Numbered from the stretch's first letter, positions 7,722 to 14,928 are shown. The stretch: 31,221 nucleotides of DNA from DATCYZ01 sp036526195 (GCA_036526195.1 DATCYZ010000038.1:1-31221); one strand, 5' to 3'. Numbers and translations are program-made. The notes: generated by a model not told the origin, from the sequence alone.

Positions 7722-9143
7722 GCCGCCTCCACAGGGAGAACCGCCATCGAACTCACCGACCTCACGCTCGCCGAGCAGGCTGCGCTGCTGCGCGGCGCGA
7801 AGACCTCCAGCCGGGAGATCGTCGACGCGCACCTCGCACGCATCGACCGGCACAACGACACCCTGCACGCCTTCGTCGAGGTGTACGCCGACGAAGCGCG
7901 CGCGCTTGCCGACGGCGCCGACCGCGCGCGCGCCGCGGGCCTGCCGCTCGGGCCGCTGCACGGCCTGCCGGTTGCGCTGAAGGACCTCTGCGACATCGCC
8001 GGGCGCATCGGCACGGTGGGTTCGCGCATGTGGAAGGCGCGCGTCGCCGACACCACCTGCGCCACGGTCGAACGCTTGCTCACTGCCGGCATGATTCCGC
8101 TGGGCAAGACGCACATGGTCGAGTTTGCCTTCGGCGCCTGGGGCAGCAACACGCAGATGGGCACGCCGAAGAACCCGTGGGACGCCGCCACGCACCGCGT
8201 GCCCGGCGGCTCCTCCAGCGGCACCGCGGTCGCGGTCGCCGCCGGCCTCGCGCCGATGGGCATCGGCAGCGACACCGGCGGTTCGGTGCGCGTGCCCTGT
8301 GCGTTCAACGGTCTGGTCGGCCTCAAGATCACGCACGGCCGCATCAGCCTGCACGGCACCGGGCTGCTCTCTTGGACGCTGGACACCATCGGTCCGATGG
8401 GCCGATCGGTGGACGATTGCGCCGAGATGCTGCGCGCGCTCGCCGCGCCGGATGTGCGCGATGCCTCCACCCTCGCCCAGCCGCTGCTCGACCTGCCGGC
8501 GCGGCTCGAGCCGGAAAAGCTGTCGCAGCGTCGCATCGCGATGCCCGAGGCGACGCAGCTTCCCGAATTCATGCACCCGGCGGTGCTCGCGGCGTGGCAG
8601 GACACCGCCAAGCGGCTCGAGCGCCTCGGCGCGGAAATCCTGCCGGTGCGCCTGCCTGAGTGGTACTTCGAGCTTGCGCGCGCCACCGGCAACATCATCG
8701 CCTCGGAGGGCTTCTCCCTGCACCGCGCCTGGATCGAGGACCCGAAGCAGCCGATCGGCGAGCCGACGCGCGCGCGCCTTGGCATCGCGCGCGGGCTGGC
8801 GCCGGGCGAGTACGCCGAGACGCTGCGCACCATGGCCGCGCGCCGGCACGGCTTCAACGAATGGTTCAAGCGCTTCGACGCGTTGCTGCTGCCGGGCGTG
8901 GCGGTGCCCGCGCCGGCGCTCGCCGAGATCGACGAGGCCTCGCCGATCCCGAGCTTCCTCACGCGGCCGGCGAACTACCTCGGCCAGTGCGCGCTGTCGA
9001 TCCCCGCCGGGCTGCACGAAGGCCTGCCGCTGGGCATGCAGCTCATCGGCCGGCCGTTTGCCGAGCGCACCGTGCTCGAGATCGGCAAGGCACTGCAGGA
9101 AGACAGCGGCCATCACAAGCTCCGCCCGAAGCCGACGGCCTGA
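7692..9143 (+). CDS. Amidase (amidase signature family)
   Basis: Amidase-signature hydrolase, about 465-483 residues depending on the start. Numbered from the TTG at 7692, the triad is Lys97 (VALKD), Ser174 (GGSSSG) and Ser198 (DTGGSVR). The C-terminal GLPLGMQLIGRPF block is normal. The substrate cannot be read; this subgroup includes general amidases and aspartyl/glutamyl-tRNA amidotransferase A relatives, but no gatB or gatC is nearby. The start is doubtful. The TTG at 7692 is part of a TTGACA promoter-like box, and a good AGGGAGA ribosome site at about 7732-7738 points to codon 7746, which is ATC in the position where an ATG would be expected (then GluLeuThrAspLeu). The coordinates give the longest form. 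The TGA stop supplies the first A of a palindrome copy. Confidence 0.88.
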   Translation: MTALPRHGDHAASTGRTAIELTDLTLAEQAALLRGAKTSSREIVDAHLARIDRHNDTLHAFVEVYADEARALADGADRARAAGLPLGPLHGLPVALKDLCDIAGRIGTVGSRMWKARVADTTCATVERLLTAGMIPLGKTHMVEFAFGAWGSNTQMGTPKNPWDAATHRVPGGSSSGTAVAVAAGLAPMGIGSDTGGSVRVPCAFNGLVGLKITHGRISLHGTGLLSWTLDTIGPMGRSVDDCAEMLRALAAPDVRDASTLAQPLLDLPARLEPEKLSQRRIAMPEATQLPEFMHPAVLAAWQDTAKRLERLGAEILPVRLPEWYFELARATGNIIASEGFSLHRAWIEDPKQPIGEPTRARLGIARGLAPGEYAETLRTMAARRHGFNEWFKRFDALLLPGVAVPAPALAEIDEASPIPSFLTRPANYLGQCALSIPAGLHEGLPLGMQLIGRPFAERTVLEIGKALQEDSGHHKLRPKPTA

Positions 9144-9164
9144 AAAGGGGTCAGACCCCTTTTT
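9143..9164. repeat. GGGGTCAGACCCC palindrome fused to the amidase stop codon
   Basis: Perfect core with four A and four T. The amidase TGA (9141-9143) shares its last base with the A-tract. It pairs with the inverted copy at 9199-9220 across 34 bases. Confidence 0.95.
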
Positions 9165-9185
9165 GACCACGGCTACGGAAAATCA

Positions 9186-9698
9186 ATGAGTTACCGTGAA
9201 AAGGGGTCTGACCCCTTTTTCAGGTGGGCGCTCGGCTTGGCGGGCTGGCTCGCGCTGACCTTCGCGTGCGCCGCCATCGGCGCGTTTGCCTCGTCGCAGG
9301 CGAGCACCTTTTATGCGCAACTCGCCCGGCCCGGCTGGGGGCCACCGGGATGGCTGTTCGGTCCGGTGTGGAGCGTGTTGTATGTGCTCATGGCGCTGGC
9401 CGCTTGGCGGGTCTGGCGCCGGCATGGCTTTGGCGGCGCGGGCGCCGCGCTCGGCCTGTTCATCGTGCAACTCGCCGCCAACGCGCTGTGGACATGGCTG
9501 TTCTTCGTCTGGCACATGGGCGCCCTCGCCTTCGCGGAGATCGTCGTGCTGTGGAGTTTGATCCTCGCCACGATCATTGCGTTTCGCAAGCTCGATGCGC
9601 TCGCGGCCGCGCTGCTGGTGCCGTACCTCCTGTGGGTGAGCTTCGCGACCGCCCTGAACTTCACGATCTGGCGGATGAATCCCGGGGTGCTGGGTTGA
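9186..9698 (+). CDS. tspO: TspO/MBR (tryptophan-rich sensory protein) family membrane protein
   Basis: Five-helix inner-membrane protein of the TspO/translocator family, which binds porphyrins and related ligands and affects tetrapyrrole and stress responses. 170 residues. Family marks are FYAQLARPGWGPPGWLFGPVWSVLYVLMALAAW (positions about 42-74), the ALWTWLFFVWH loop and the last helix ending ATALNFTIWRMNP. The first 12 residues (MSYREKGSDPFF) come from a palindrome copy lying inside the 5' end of the gene. No ATG or GTG gives a better start, only a TTG at codon 18, so translation probably runs through the repeat. The ribosome site is weak. The stop TGA overlaps the TTG start of the next gene (TTGA), suggesting coupling with the esterase. 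Confidence 0.88.
   Translation: MSYREKGSDPFFRWALGLAGWLALTFACAAIGAFASSQASTFYAQLARPGWGPPGWLFGPVWSVLYVLMALAAWRVWRRHGFGGAGAALGLFIVQLAANALWTWLFFVWHMGALAFAEIVVLWSLILATIIAFRKLDALAAALLVPYLLWVSFATALNFTIWRMNPGVLG
9199..9220. repeat. GGGGTCAGACCCC palindrome inside the tspO 5' coding region
   Basis: Inverted orientation (GGGGTCTGACCCC), four A and five T. In the tspO frame it encodes EKGSDPFF. It is the second member of the pair with 9143-9164. Confidence 0.95.
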
Positions 9699-10621
9699 GC
9701 CAGGGCCTGGTCGCCTGCGTCGCCGTCGGAATCGTCGCCCTCGTCCTTGCGAGCGCACCGACGCCGCTGCAAGCGGCCGGCACCGACGCGGCGCGGCGCA
9801 CACTGGTTCACGATAGCCAGGCGCGCAGCTACCTGTTGCGCGTGCCCGCGCCTGCGCCCGGCGTGCCGCGCGCGCTGGTGATCGTGCTGCACGGCGGCGG
9901 CGGCGATGCGCTGAACGCGGAGCGCATGACGGGCTTCACGGAGAAGGCGGCGCGCGAGGGGTTCTACGTCGTCTACCCCGAGGGCACCAGCCGCTTCCAG
10001 GGACGCTTGTTCACGTGGAACGCCGGCCATTGCTGCGGCCATGCAATGACGACGAAGACAGACGACGTCGGCTTCATCCGCGCGCTCATCGACACCTTGC
10101 TGCATGAGCACCCGGTGGATCCGGCGCGCGTCTATGCCACCGGCCTGTCGAACGGCGGCATGATGGCGCATCGGCTGGGTCGGGAACTTTCCGACCGGAT
10201 TGCGGCGATCGCGCCCGTGGTGGCCACGGTGTTCGGCGATGAAGCCCCGCCCGCACGACCGGTGCCGGCGCTGATGATCAACGGGCGGCTCGACGCTTCG
10301 GTGCCGCATCTCGGCGGGCCGCCCGGCGGACGTTTCCAGAACGCCTGGGACGGCACGCCGACGCGGCCGGCGCTCGAGCAGGGCACGTTCTGGGCGAAGG
10401 CGAACGGCTGCGGCGCCACGCCGCGACGCGAGGAAAGCGACGCCTACACGCACTGGATCCACCCCTGCCCCACGGGTCGATCCGTCGAGCTGTACCTGAT
10501 GAAGCACGAGGGCCACACCTGGCCCGGCGGCCAGAAGGGCGGCCCCTGGGGCGATGCGCTGGGCAACGCGCTCATCGCCACAGACGTGATCTGGGCGTTC
10601 TTCAGGCAACATGCGCGATAG
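9695..10621 (+). CDS. Exported PHB-depolymerase-like esterase (LpqC-type)
   Basis: Alpha/beta-hydrolase related to poly(3-hydroxybutyrate) depolymerase and feruloyl/acetylxylan esterases, 308 residues from the TTG at 9695. That start overlaps the tspO stop (TTGA), follows a GGGG-rich ribosome-like stretch and exposes a signal peptide (hydrophobic residues 5-20, likely cut after LQA at about 27). The oxyanion region is VIVLHGGGGD. The nucleophile is Ser152 in GLSNGG, with Asp200 (NGRLD) and His274 (HEGHTWPGG) completing the triad. The CCGH and NGCG/HPCP cysteines fit disulfides outside the cytoplasm. The substrate could be a polyester, a feruloyl ester or another small ester. The TAG stop directly abuts a palindrome copy. 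Confidence 0.85.
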   Translation: MSQGLVACVAVGIVALVLASAPTPLQAAGTDAARRTLVHDSQARSYLLRVPAPAPGVPRALVIVLHGGGGDALNAERMTGFTEKAAREGFYVVYPEGTSRFQGRLFTWNAGHCCGHAMTTKTDDVGFIRALIDTLLHEHPVDPARVYATGLSNGGMMAHRLGRELSDRIAAIAPVVATVFGDEAPPARPVPALMINGRLDASVPHLGGPPGGRFQNAWDGTPTRPALEQGTFWAKANGCGATPRREESDAYTHWIHPCPTGRSVELYLMKHEGHTWPGGQKGGPWGDALGNALIATDVIWAFFRQHAR

Positions 10622-10643
10622 AAAATGGGGTCTGACCCCTTTC
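10622..10643. repeat. GGGGTCAGACCCC palindrome directly after the esterase stop
   Basis: Slightly degenerate: four A, then T, GGGGTCTGACCCC, and TTTCTT. It starts on the base after the esterase TAG. Five bases separate it from the GGGGAG ribosome site of the next gene. Confidence 0.9.
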
Positions 10644-10659
10644 TTGATGGGGAGCAACC

Positions 10660-11487
10660 ATGCGCACACAAGTTGAACGGGCACAGGCCTTCCGCGCGCT
10701 GCACGAGCGCCCGGGCCCGTTCGTCATGCCGAACCCCTGGGACGCGGGCACGGCGAAGCTGTTCGCCTCGCTCGGCTTCGAGGCGCTGGCGACCACCAGC
10801 CTGGGCCTTGCCAATGCGCTCGGACGCGTCGACGGTGCGCTCGCGGTGCGCCGCGAGGAGTTGATCGCCAACTGCCGCGTGATCGCCGCCGCCACCGACC
10901 TGCCTGTGAACGCAGACCTCGAGAACGGCTATGCCGACGATCCGCGCGCGGCGGCCGAGATGATCCGCCTGGCGGCGGAGGCCGGCGTGGTCGGCGGCTC
11001 GATCGAGGATTCCACCGGCGATCCGTCCCGGCCGATCTACGACTTCGACCACGCCGTGGAACGCGTCGCCGCCGCCGTCGAAGTGGCGCGCGCGTTGCCG
11101 TTCGCCTTCACCTTCACCGCGCGCGCGGAGAACTACCTGCACGGACGCCGCGACCCGGACGACACCATCCGCCGCCTGCAGGCCTTCGCCAGGGCAGGCG
11201 CCGACGTGGTCTACGCGCCGGGGCTGCGCGACCTTGACACCATCCGGCAGGTCGCCGCCGCAGTGCCGAAACCGCTGAACGTGGTGATGAGCGCGGCCGA
11301 CCCGTCGCTGACCGCGCAGCAACTGGCCGAGGCCGGCGTGAAGCGCATCAGCGTGGGCGGCGCGCTCTCCCGCCTCGCCTTCGCCGCGGTGCGCGACGCC
11401 GCCATCGCGGTGCGCGATGCCGGCAGCTTCCAGTGGGTGCGCCAGACCATGCCGACCGCGGACCTGAAGGCGCTTTTCAAGCGGTAA
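10660..11487 (+). CDS. Isocitrate lyase / PEP mutase family enzyme
   Basis: 275-residue TIM-barrel enzyme of the PEP mutase/isocitrate lyase superfamily, whose members cleave or form C-C or P-C bonds of small oxo-acids with Mg2+. Visible family marks are MPNPWDAGTAKLF near the start, TTSLGLANALG, the metal-site block NADLENGYADD (residues 84-94), GGSIEDSTGD (112-121), FTARAENYL and VNVVMS-like NVVMSAADP. The Cys-containing KRCGH loop of true isocitrate and methylisocitrate lyases is absent, so neither should be assigned. It falls in the generic group of roughly 250-290 residues often annotated as oxaloacetate decarboxylase or carboxyvinyl-phosphonate mutase-like. The start is supported by GGGGAG at 10649-10654. 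Palindrome copies lie on both sides. Confidence 0.85.
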   Translation: MRTQVERAQAFRALHERPGPFVMPNPWDAGTAKLFASLGFEALATTSLGLANALGRVDGALAVRREELIANCRVIAAATDLPVNADLENGYADDPRAAAEMIRLAAEAGVVGGSIEDSTGDPSRPIYDFDHAVERVAAAVEVARALPFAFTFTARAENYLHGRRDPDDTIRRLQAFARAGADVVYAPGLRDLDTIRQVAAAVPKPLNVVMSAADPSLTAQQLAEAGVKRISVGGALSRLAFAAVRDAAIAVRDAGSFQWVRQTMPTADLKALFKR

Positions 11488-11495
11488 CGCAGATC

Positions 11496-11514
11496 ATGGG
11501 GTCAGCCCCCTTTA
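11496..11514. repeat. GGGGTCAGACCCC-family palindrome at a start codon, degenerate
   Basis: ATGGGGTCAGCCCCCTTTAT: one core substitution (A to C) and altered flanks. Its first three bases are the likely start codon of the following gene, and it encodes MGSAPFI. Confidence 0.7.
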
Positions 11515-12458
11515 TCGCGGTCCTGCTCCTGCTGATCGGCTGCGCCGGCGCGCATGCGCAGGCGCCCGAGTCGTGGCACGGCACGCCGCCGCGGTCGGTC
11601 GAGCGCATCGCGCCGGCGCAAGGGCCTGCCTACGCGCGGGAGGCCGATCGTGGAACGGCACCGACGCATGCCGCCGAACAAGCTCCTGAGCACGAGGCGC
11701 TTGGCCGCGCGCTGGCGAAGAAGTTCGAGAACCCCGATTACGCCGCAGCGCTGGCGGCGCGCAACCGCATTCCGACCAGCCACGACATGCCCGAAGAGCA
11801 CGCGGTGCGTCGCGCGCGATCGAAGCTCACCCTGACGCGGCGTGCGCCGCCGGGCGCCCGGGTGCTAGGCATCCCGCTCACGGCAACGCCGCCGACCGTC
11901 GACGGCGTGGTGCAGCCGGGCGAATGGGAGCGCGCGCTTCGCCTCACGCTGGAACCCGCCGACAAGGGCTCCGAGGTGCTGCTCCTCGCGCATGGCGCCA
12001 CGCTGTACCTCGCTGCGCTCGCGCCGGCCGATCGCACCGAGGACGGCTTCGACCAGTTCCGCTTCTGGTTCCACCTCGAGCTGTCGCCGTTCCTCGAGAA
12101 CGAACGCGCGTTCATCGCCGGACGCGGGCGCCTGATCTCGTTGCGCGGGGTGCGCCTGCCGCGTGACGGCGCCACTTTCACGCCGTCGCAGCCGCTGTCA
12201 CGGCTGCTCGCGAAGACCGACTGGAACATCTATTCCGCTTCGCGCGGCGCGAGCAGCATGACCGGCTATCGACAGTTCGAGATGGCGCTCGACCTCGCCG
12301 AAACCGGGTTGCCGAAGTCGGCCCCCTTCCCCGCCTTCGTCGAGATCGAGGGCGACCCGGTGCGCGATCCGGCAGGCAAGTTCAAGGCGCGCCTCAGCCT
12401 CGGCCAGCTCGGCACGGCAAAAGCGCCCCTGTGGCTGCGCATCGGCCCCTCGCCGTGA
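11496..12458 (+). CDS. Exported or lipid-anchored protein with a CBM9/DOMON-like domain
   Basis: 320 residues. The N-terminus (MGSAPFIAVLLLLIGCAG) is hydrophobic and contains a lipobox, LIGC with Cys16; an AHA-QA signal peptidase I site at 21/22 is the alternative. A proline- and alanine-rich linker follows. Then a domain opens with ATPPTVDGVVQPGEWERAL (about 130-148), the hallmark entry of CBM9-like/DOMON beta-sandwich domains, with later strands DQFRFWFHLELSPF and MTGYRQFEMALDLAE. Ligand and role are unknown. Oddly, the signal peptide has no Lys or Arg before its hydrophobic stretch, and no ribosome site is visible, because the start lies inside a degenerate palindrome copy. The original 5' end may have been overwritten. 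The TGA stop runs into another palindrome. Confidence 0.65.
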   Translation: MGSAPFIAVLLLLIGCAGAHAQAPESWHGTPPRSVERIAPAQGPAYAREADRGTAPTHAAEQAPEHEALGRALAKKFENPDYAAALAARNRIPTSHDMPEEHAVRRARSKLTLTRRAPPGARVLGIPLTATPPTVDGVVQPGEWERALRLTLEPADKGSEVLLLAHGATLYLAALAPADRTEDGFDQFRFWFHLELSPFLENERAFIAGRGRLISLRGVRLPRDGATFTPSQPLSRLLAKTDWNIYSASRGASSMTGYRQFEMALDLAETGLPKSAPFPAFVEIEGDPVRDPAGKFKARLSLGQLGTAKAPLWLRIGPSP

Positions 12459-12480
12459 AAAAGGGGGCAGACCCCTTTAT
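12458..12480. repeat. GGGGTCAGACCCC palindrome fused to the CBM9-like gene stop
   Basis: A-tract, core GGGGGCAGACCCC (one substitution), TTTAT. The last base of the TGA (12456-12458) is the first base of the A-tract. It pairs with the copy at 12514-12535 across a 33-base spacer containing CAAGTCCTTGATTTT. Confidence 0.9.
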
Positions 12481-12513
12481 GAGGCAAGTCCTTGATTTTC
12501 AGAGCCCCCGGCG

Positions 12514-12535
12514 AAAAAGGGGTCAGACCCCTTTT
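12514..12535. repeat. GGGGTCAGACCCC palindrome near the 3' end of the 103-residue gene
   Basis: Perfect core with five A and four T. It lies three bases beyond the minus-strand TAG of the 103-residue gene and, with 12458-12480, fills the space between two convergent genes. Confidence 0.95.
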
Positions 12536-12538
12536 GGG

Positions 12539-12850
12539 CTACTTCTGCTTCGCCTTGATGCCTTCCCACACCGGGCGGAAGTCATAGGTCGGATAGAACT
12601 CGGTGTCGAAGGCGCCCCAGGCGCTCTTTTCGATGGCGAGATTCACCTCGCGCAAGCGGTTCGCCGGCACGCGCAGCGTCGCCACCTGCCCGATGCCCAT
12701 CATCACGTACCAGGACACCACCTCGATGCCCTCGGGCGGGAACTGTTTCCAGAATCCCGCAGCGTCCAGCTTCGCGTTGATCTCCGCGAGGTTCTTGTCC
12801 TTCTGGTGGCGCAAGAACACCGTCAGCAGGATTTCGTTGTCAGCAGCCAT
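12539..12850 (-). CDS. Conserved-looking 103-residue protein of unknown function
   Basis: Starts at the ATG at 12850, with a very good GAGGAGG ribosome site six bases upstream on the minus strand. The protein is soluble, has no signal peptide, and has mixed alpha/beta character: EILLTVFLRHQ, then EINAKLDAAGFW, then EGIEVVSWYVMMGIGQVATLRVP, then EFYPTYDFRPVWEGI. The strand-helix-strand order and size suggest a ferredoxin-like or dimeric-barrel fold, but I recognise no named family. A longer frame through 14017 antisense to neighbouring genes should be ignored. Paired palindromes lie on both sides. The nearest same-strand gene upstream is the solute-binding protein, which could be its operon partner. 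Confidence 0.7.
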   Translation of the reverse strand: MAADNEILLTVFLRHQKDKNLAEINAKLDAAGFWKQFPPEGIEVVSWYVMMGIGQVATLRVPANRLREVNLAIEKSAWGAFDTEFYPTYDFRPVWEGIKAKQK

Positions 12851-12864
12851 CTTCGCCCTCCTCG

Positions 12865-12888
12865 AAAAAGGGGTCTGACCCCTTTCTT
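12865..12888. repeat. GGGGTCAGACCCC palindrome in the leader of the 103-residue gene
   Basis: Five A, GGGGTCTGACCCC, TTTCTT. On the minus strand it ends immediately before the CGAGGAGG ribosome site of the 103-residue gene. It pairs with 12930-12952 across 41 bases containing AAGTCCTTGATTTG. Confidence 0.9.
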
Positions 12889-12929
12889 GCCTTTCTTGGT
12901 TAAGTCCTTGATTTGTCTTGGCACCAGCG

Positions 12930-12952
12930 AAAAATGGGGCTGACCCGTTTTT
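12930..12952. repeat. GGGGTCAGACCCC-family palindrome fused to the binding-protein stop
   Basis: Degenerate core TGGGGCTGACCC with A and T tracts. On the minus strand the TGA (12954-12952) of the solute-binding protein flows into the A-tract (TGAAAAA). Confidence 0.85.
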
Positions 12953-13683
12953 CAGGTGGCGACAGATACACCGTTGACGCCATGCTTCGCGATCAGCCGG
13001 GCGATCAGACCGCTCGCCTTGGCTTCTTCGATGAACTCCGTCAGGAAAGCCGCTGCGGCGGCGCGCGGCTTCGGCGTGCCGACGGCCTGCTGCACGGCCG
13101 AGAACCGGCCCTCGAGGATGCGTGAGCCGGGACGCTTTTCGACGTCGCTGATCAGCCGCGGCCGCAGCCCGGCGAGCGCCTCGGCGCCCTCGGCGACGTA
13201 GCGTGCGTAGGAATCGTCGATGCTCGAGGCATGGACGATAGTGGCGTGCTTGAGGTTGCGATCGAGCCAGAGCCCGTAGGCGCTGCCGCGCATCGCCACC
13301 ACGCGCACGCCTTCGCGGTCCACCTCCGCGATCGACTTGATCGGCGAGCCCGGCGGCACCAGGTAGGTGGCTTCGATCTCGAGATAGGCCTTGGAGAAGG
13401 CGATCGACTCGGCGCGCTGCGGTTCGGCGCCGATCAGGCCGATATCCCAAGCGTTGCTGCCCGCCGCGTCGGCCAGCTTGGCCGGTGTTTCGTAGGTGAC
13501 GTACTCGACGGTCGCGCCGAGTCGTTCGGCAATTGCCGCCGCGAGGTCCGGCGAGATGCCCTGCGGCTGGCCCTTTGGCCCGCGCCCGGTGACCAGCAGG
13601 AAGTTCGACAGGTTGACGCCGGCGCGAACCTTCCCGCCGGGGGCGAGTTCGGCGATGGCGGCGGCGGAAGCTACGACTGGCAT
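12952..13683 (-). CDS. Family-3 solute-binding-type protein without a signal peptide
   Basis: 243 residues of the extracellular solute-binding protein family 3 fold (amino-acid ABC transporter binding proteins). Visible blocks are KVRAGVNLSNFLLVTG, GISPDLAAAIAERLGATVEYVTYETP, NAWDIGLIGAEPQRAESIAFSKAYLEIEATYLVPPGSPIKSIAEVDREGVRVV and the C-terminal FLTEFIEEAKASGLIARLI. The start at 13683 has AGGAG eight bases upstream on the minus strand. The protein then begins directly with the mature domain, with no Sec or Tat signal. A longer frame from 13791 adds an Arg-rich segment that is not a clear signal and reaches the intergenic region shared with the divergent MetE-like gene. No permease or ATPase gene is adjacent, so it is an orphan, perhaps cytoplasmic. 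Confidence 0.75.
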   Translation of the reverse strand: MPVVASAAAIAELAPGGKVRAGVNLSNFLLVTGRGPKGQPQGISPDLAAAIAERLGATVEYVTYETPAKLADAAGSNAWDIGLIGAEPQRAESIAFSKAYLEIEATYLVPPGSPIKSIAEVDREGVRVVAMRGSAYGLWLDRNLKHATIVHASSIDDSYARYVAEGAEALAGLRPRLISDVEKRPGSRILEGRFSAVQQAVGTPKPRAAAAAFLTEFIEEAKASGLIARLIAKHGVNGVSVAT

Positions 13684-13805
13684 GCGGACGTCTCCTGTGG
13701 CGCGGCGTGAAAGCGGCGATGGTAACGCCGCCGCCGCGAACGCGCAGCGCCTGTGGCAAGATCGCGCCATCCAGGTTCGAAATCCCCGCACTCCGGAGAA
13801 CGCCC

Positions 13806-14924
13806 ATGACCGCCCGCACCAAGCCGCCCTTTCGCGCCGACCACGTCGGCAGCTTCCTGCGCCCGAAGGACCTGCTCGAGGCGCGCGAGAAGAAGAAGAA
13901 AGGTGAGATCGACGCGGCGGCCCTGCGCAAAGTCGAGGACCGCGCCATCGCGGAAGTGGTGAAGTTCCAGGAAGGCCTCGGGCTGCAAGGCATCACCGAC
14001 GGGGAGTTCCGCCGCACCTACTTCCACATCGACTTCCTCGAGCAGCTCGAGGGCATCGAGGTGCACGGCGGCATCGCCGCGAAGTTCCACGGCGCCGCGG
14101 GCGAGGTCGACTTCGCACCGCCGGTGCTCAAGGTCACCGGCAAGGTGCGCCACGCCAAGCCGATCCAGCTCGCCGACTTCGAGTACCTGAAGTCGGTGAC
14201 GAAGAAGACCGCGAAGGTGACCATCCCCTCGCCCACCATGCTGCACTTTCGCGGCGGGCGCGCCGCGATCAGCAAGGAGGCCTACCCGGACATGGACGGC
14301 TTCTTCGCCGACGTCGCCGCCGCCTACCGCGAGGAGCTCGCGCAACTCGGCAAGGCCGGCTGCACCTACGTGCAGTTCGACGACACCAACCTCGCCTACC
14401 TCTGCGACCCGAAAATGCGCGAGGCGGCGCGCCAGCGCGGCGAGGACCCGGACGACCTGCCGCGGCACTACGCCGAGTTCATCAACGAATCGATCCGCGA
14501 CCGGCCGGCCGGCATGGTGGTGTGCATCCACCTGTGCCGCGGCAACTTCCGCAGCGCCTGGGTGGCCGAGGGCGGCTACGAGCCGGTGGCCAGGGCGCTG
14601 CTGGCCGACCTCAAGGTGGACGGGTACTTCCTCGAGTACGACGATGCGCGCTCAGGCGGCTTCGAACCGCTGCGCCACGTCACGCCGGGCAAGATCGTGG
14701 TGCTCGGGCTGGTGACCACCAAGCTTGACGCGATGGAATCGAAGGACGAGATCCGCCGCCGCATCGACGAGGCGGCGAAGTTCGTGCCGCTCGAGCAGCT
14801 GGCGCTCTCGCCGCAGTGCGGTTTTTCCAGCACGGTGCACGGCAACGCCATCCAGACCGAGTCGCAGGCGCGCAAGATGCGCCTGGTGCTCGACGTGGCA
14901 AAGGAAGTCTGGGGCACGGCCTGA
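13806..14924 (+). CDS. MetE C-terminal-domain-like methyltransferase (cobalamin-independent methionine synthase family)
   Basis: 372 residues, a single barrel like the C-terminal half of MetE. Stand-alone members transfer methyl groups from various donors to thiols and are not full methionine synthases. The start RADHVGSFLRP is the family's typical opening. The zinc ligands of the family are present: His242 and Cys244 (CIHLCRGN), Glu277 (FLEYDD) and Cys338 (LSPQCGFSS). The substrate-side QFDDTNLAYLC block is also normal. Only the C-terminal domain is encoded, so the tetrahydrofolate-binding N-terminal half is missing by design, not by truncation. The ATG at 13806 follows CGGAGAA. It is divergent from the solute-binding protein and convergent with the dienelactone hydrolase, with a hairpin between the latter two. 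Confidence 0.85.
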   Translation: MTARTKPPFRADHVGSFLRPKDLLEAREKKKKGEIDAAALRKVEDRAIAEVVKFQEGLGLQGITDGEFRRTYFHIDFLEQLEGIEVHGGIAAKFHGAAGEVDFAPPVLKVTGKVRHAKPIQLADFEYLKSVTKKTAKVTIPSPTMLHFRGGRAAISKEAYPDMDGFFADVAAAYREELAQLGKAGCTYVQFDDTNLAYLCDPKMREAARQRGEDPDDLPRHYAEFINESIRDRPAGMVVCIHLCRGNFRSAWVAEGGYEPVARALLADLKVDGYFLEYDDARSGGFEPLRHVTPGKIVVLGLVTTKLDAMESKDEIRRRIDEAAKFVPLEQLALSPQCGFSSTVHGNAIQTESQARKMRLVLDVAKEVWGTA

Positions 14925-14928
14925 GCCG

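Noticed and set aside
3330..12952. Possible CRISPR array
   Set aside because: The repeats are short palindromes at irregular, gene-sized distances, in both orientations, with no uniform spacers and no cas genes.
13684..13805. Possible riboswitch before the MetE-like gene
   Set aside because: The 122-base divergent interval is short and I see no SAM or cobalamin riboswitch landmarks.
12539..14017. Long minus-strand frame containing the 103-residue protein
   Set aside because: The upstream part is antisense to the MetE-like gene and out of frame with the binding protein; the internal ATG at 12850 has a strong ribosome site.
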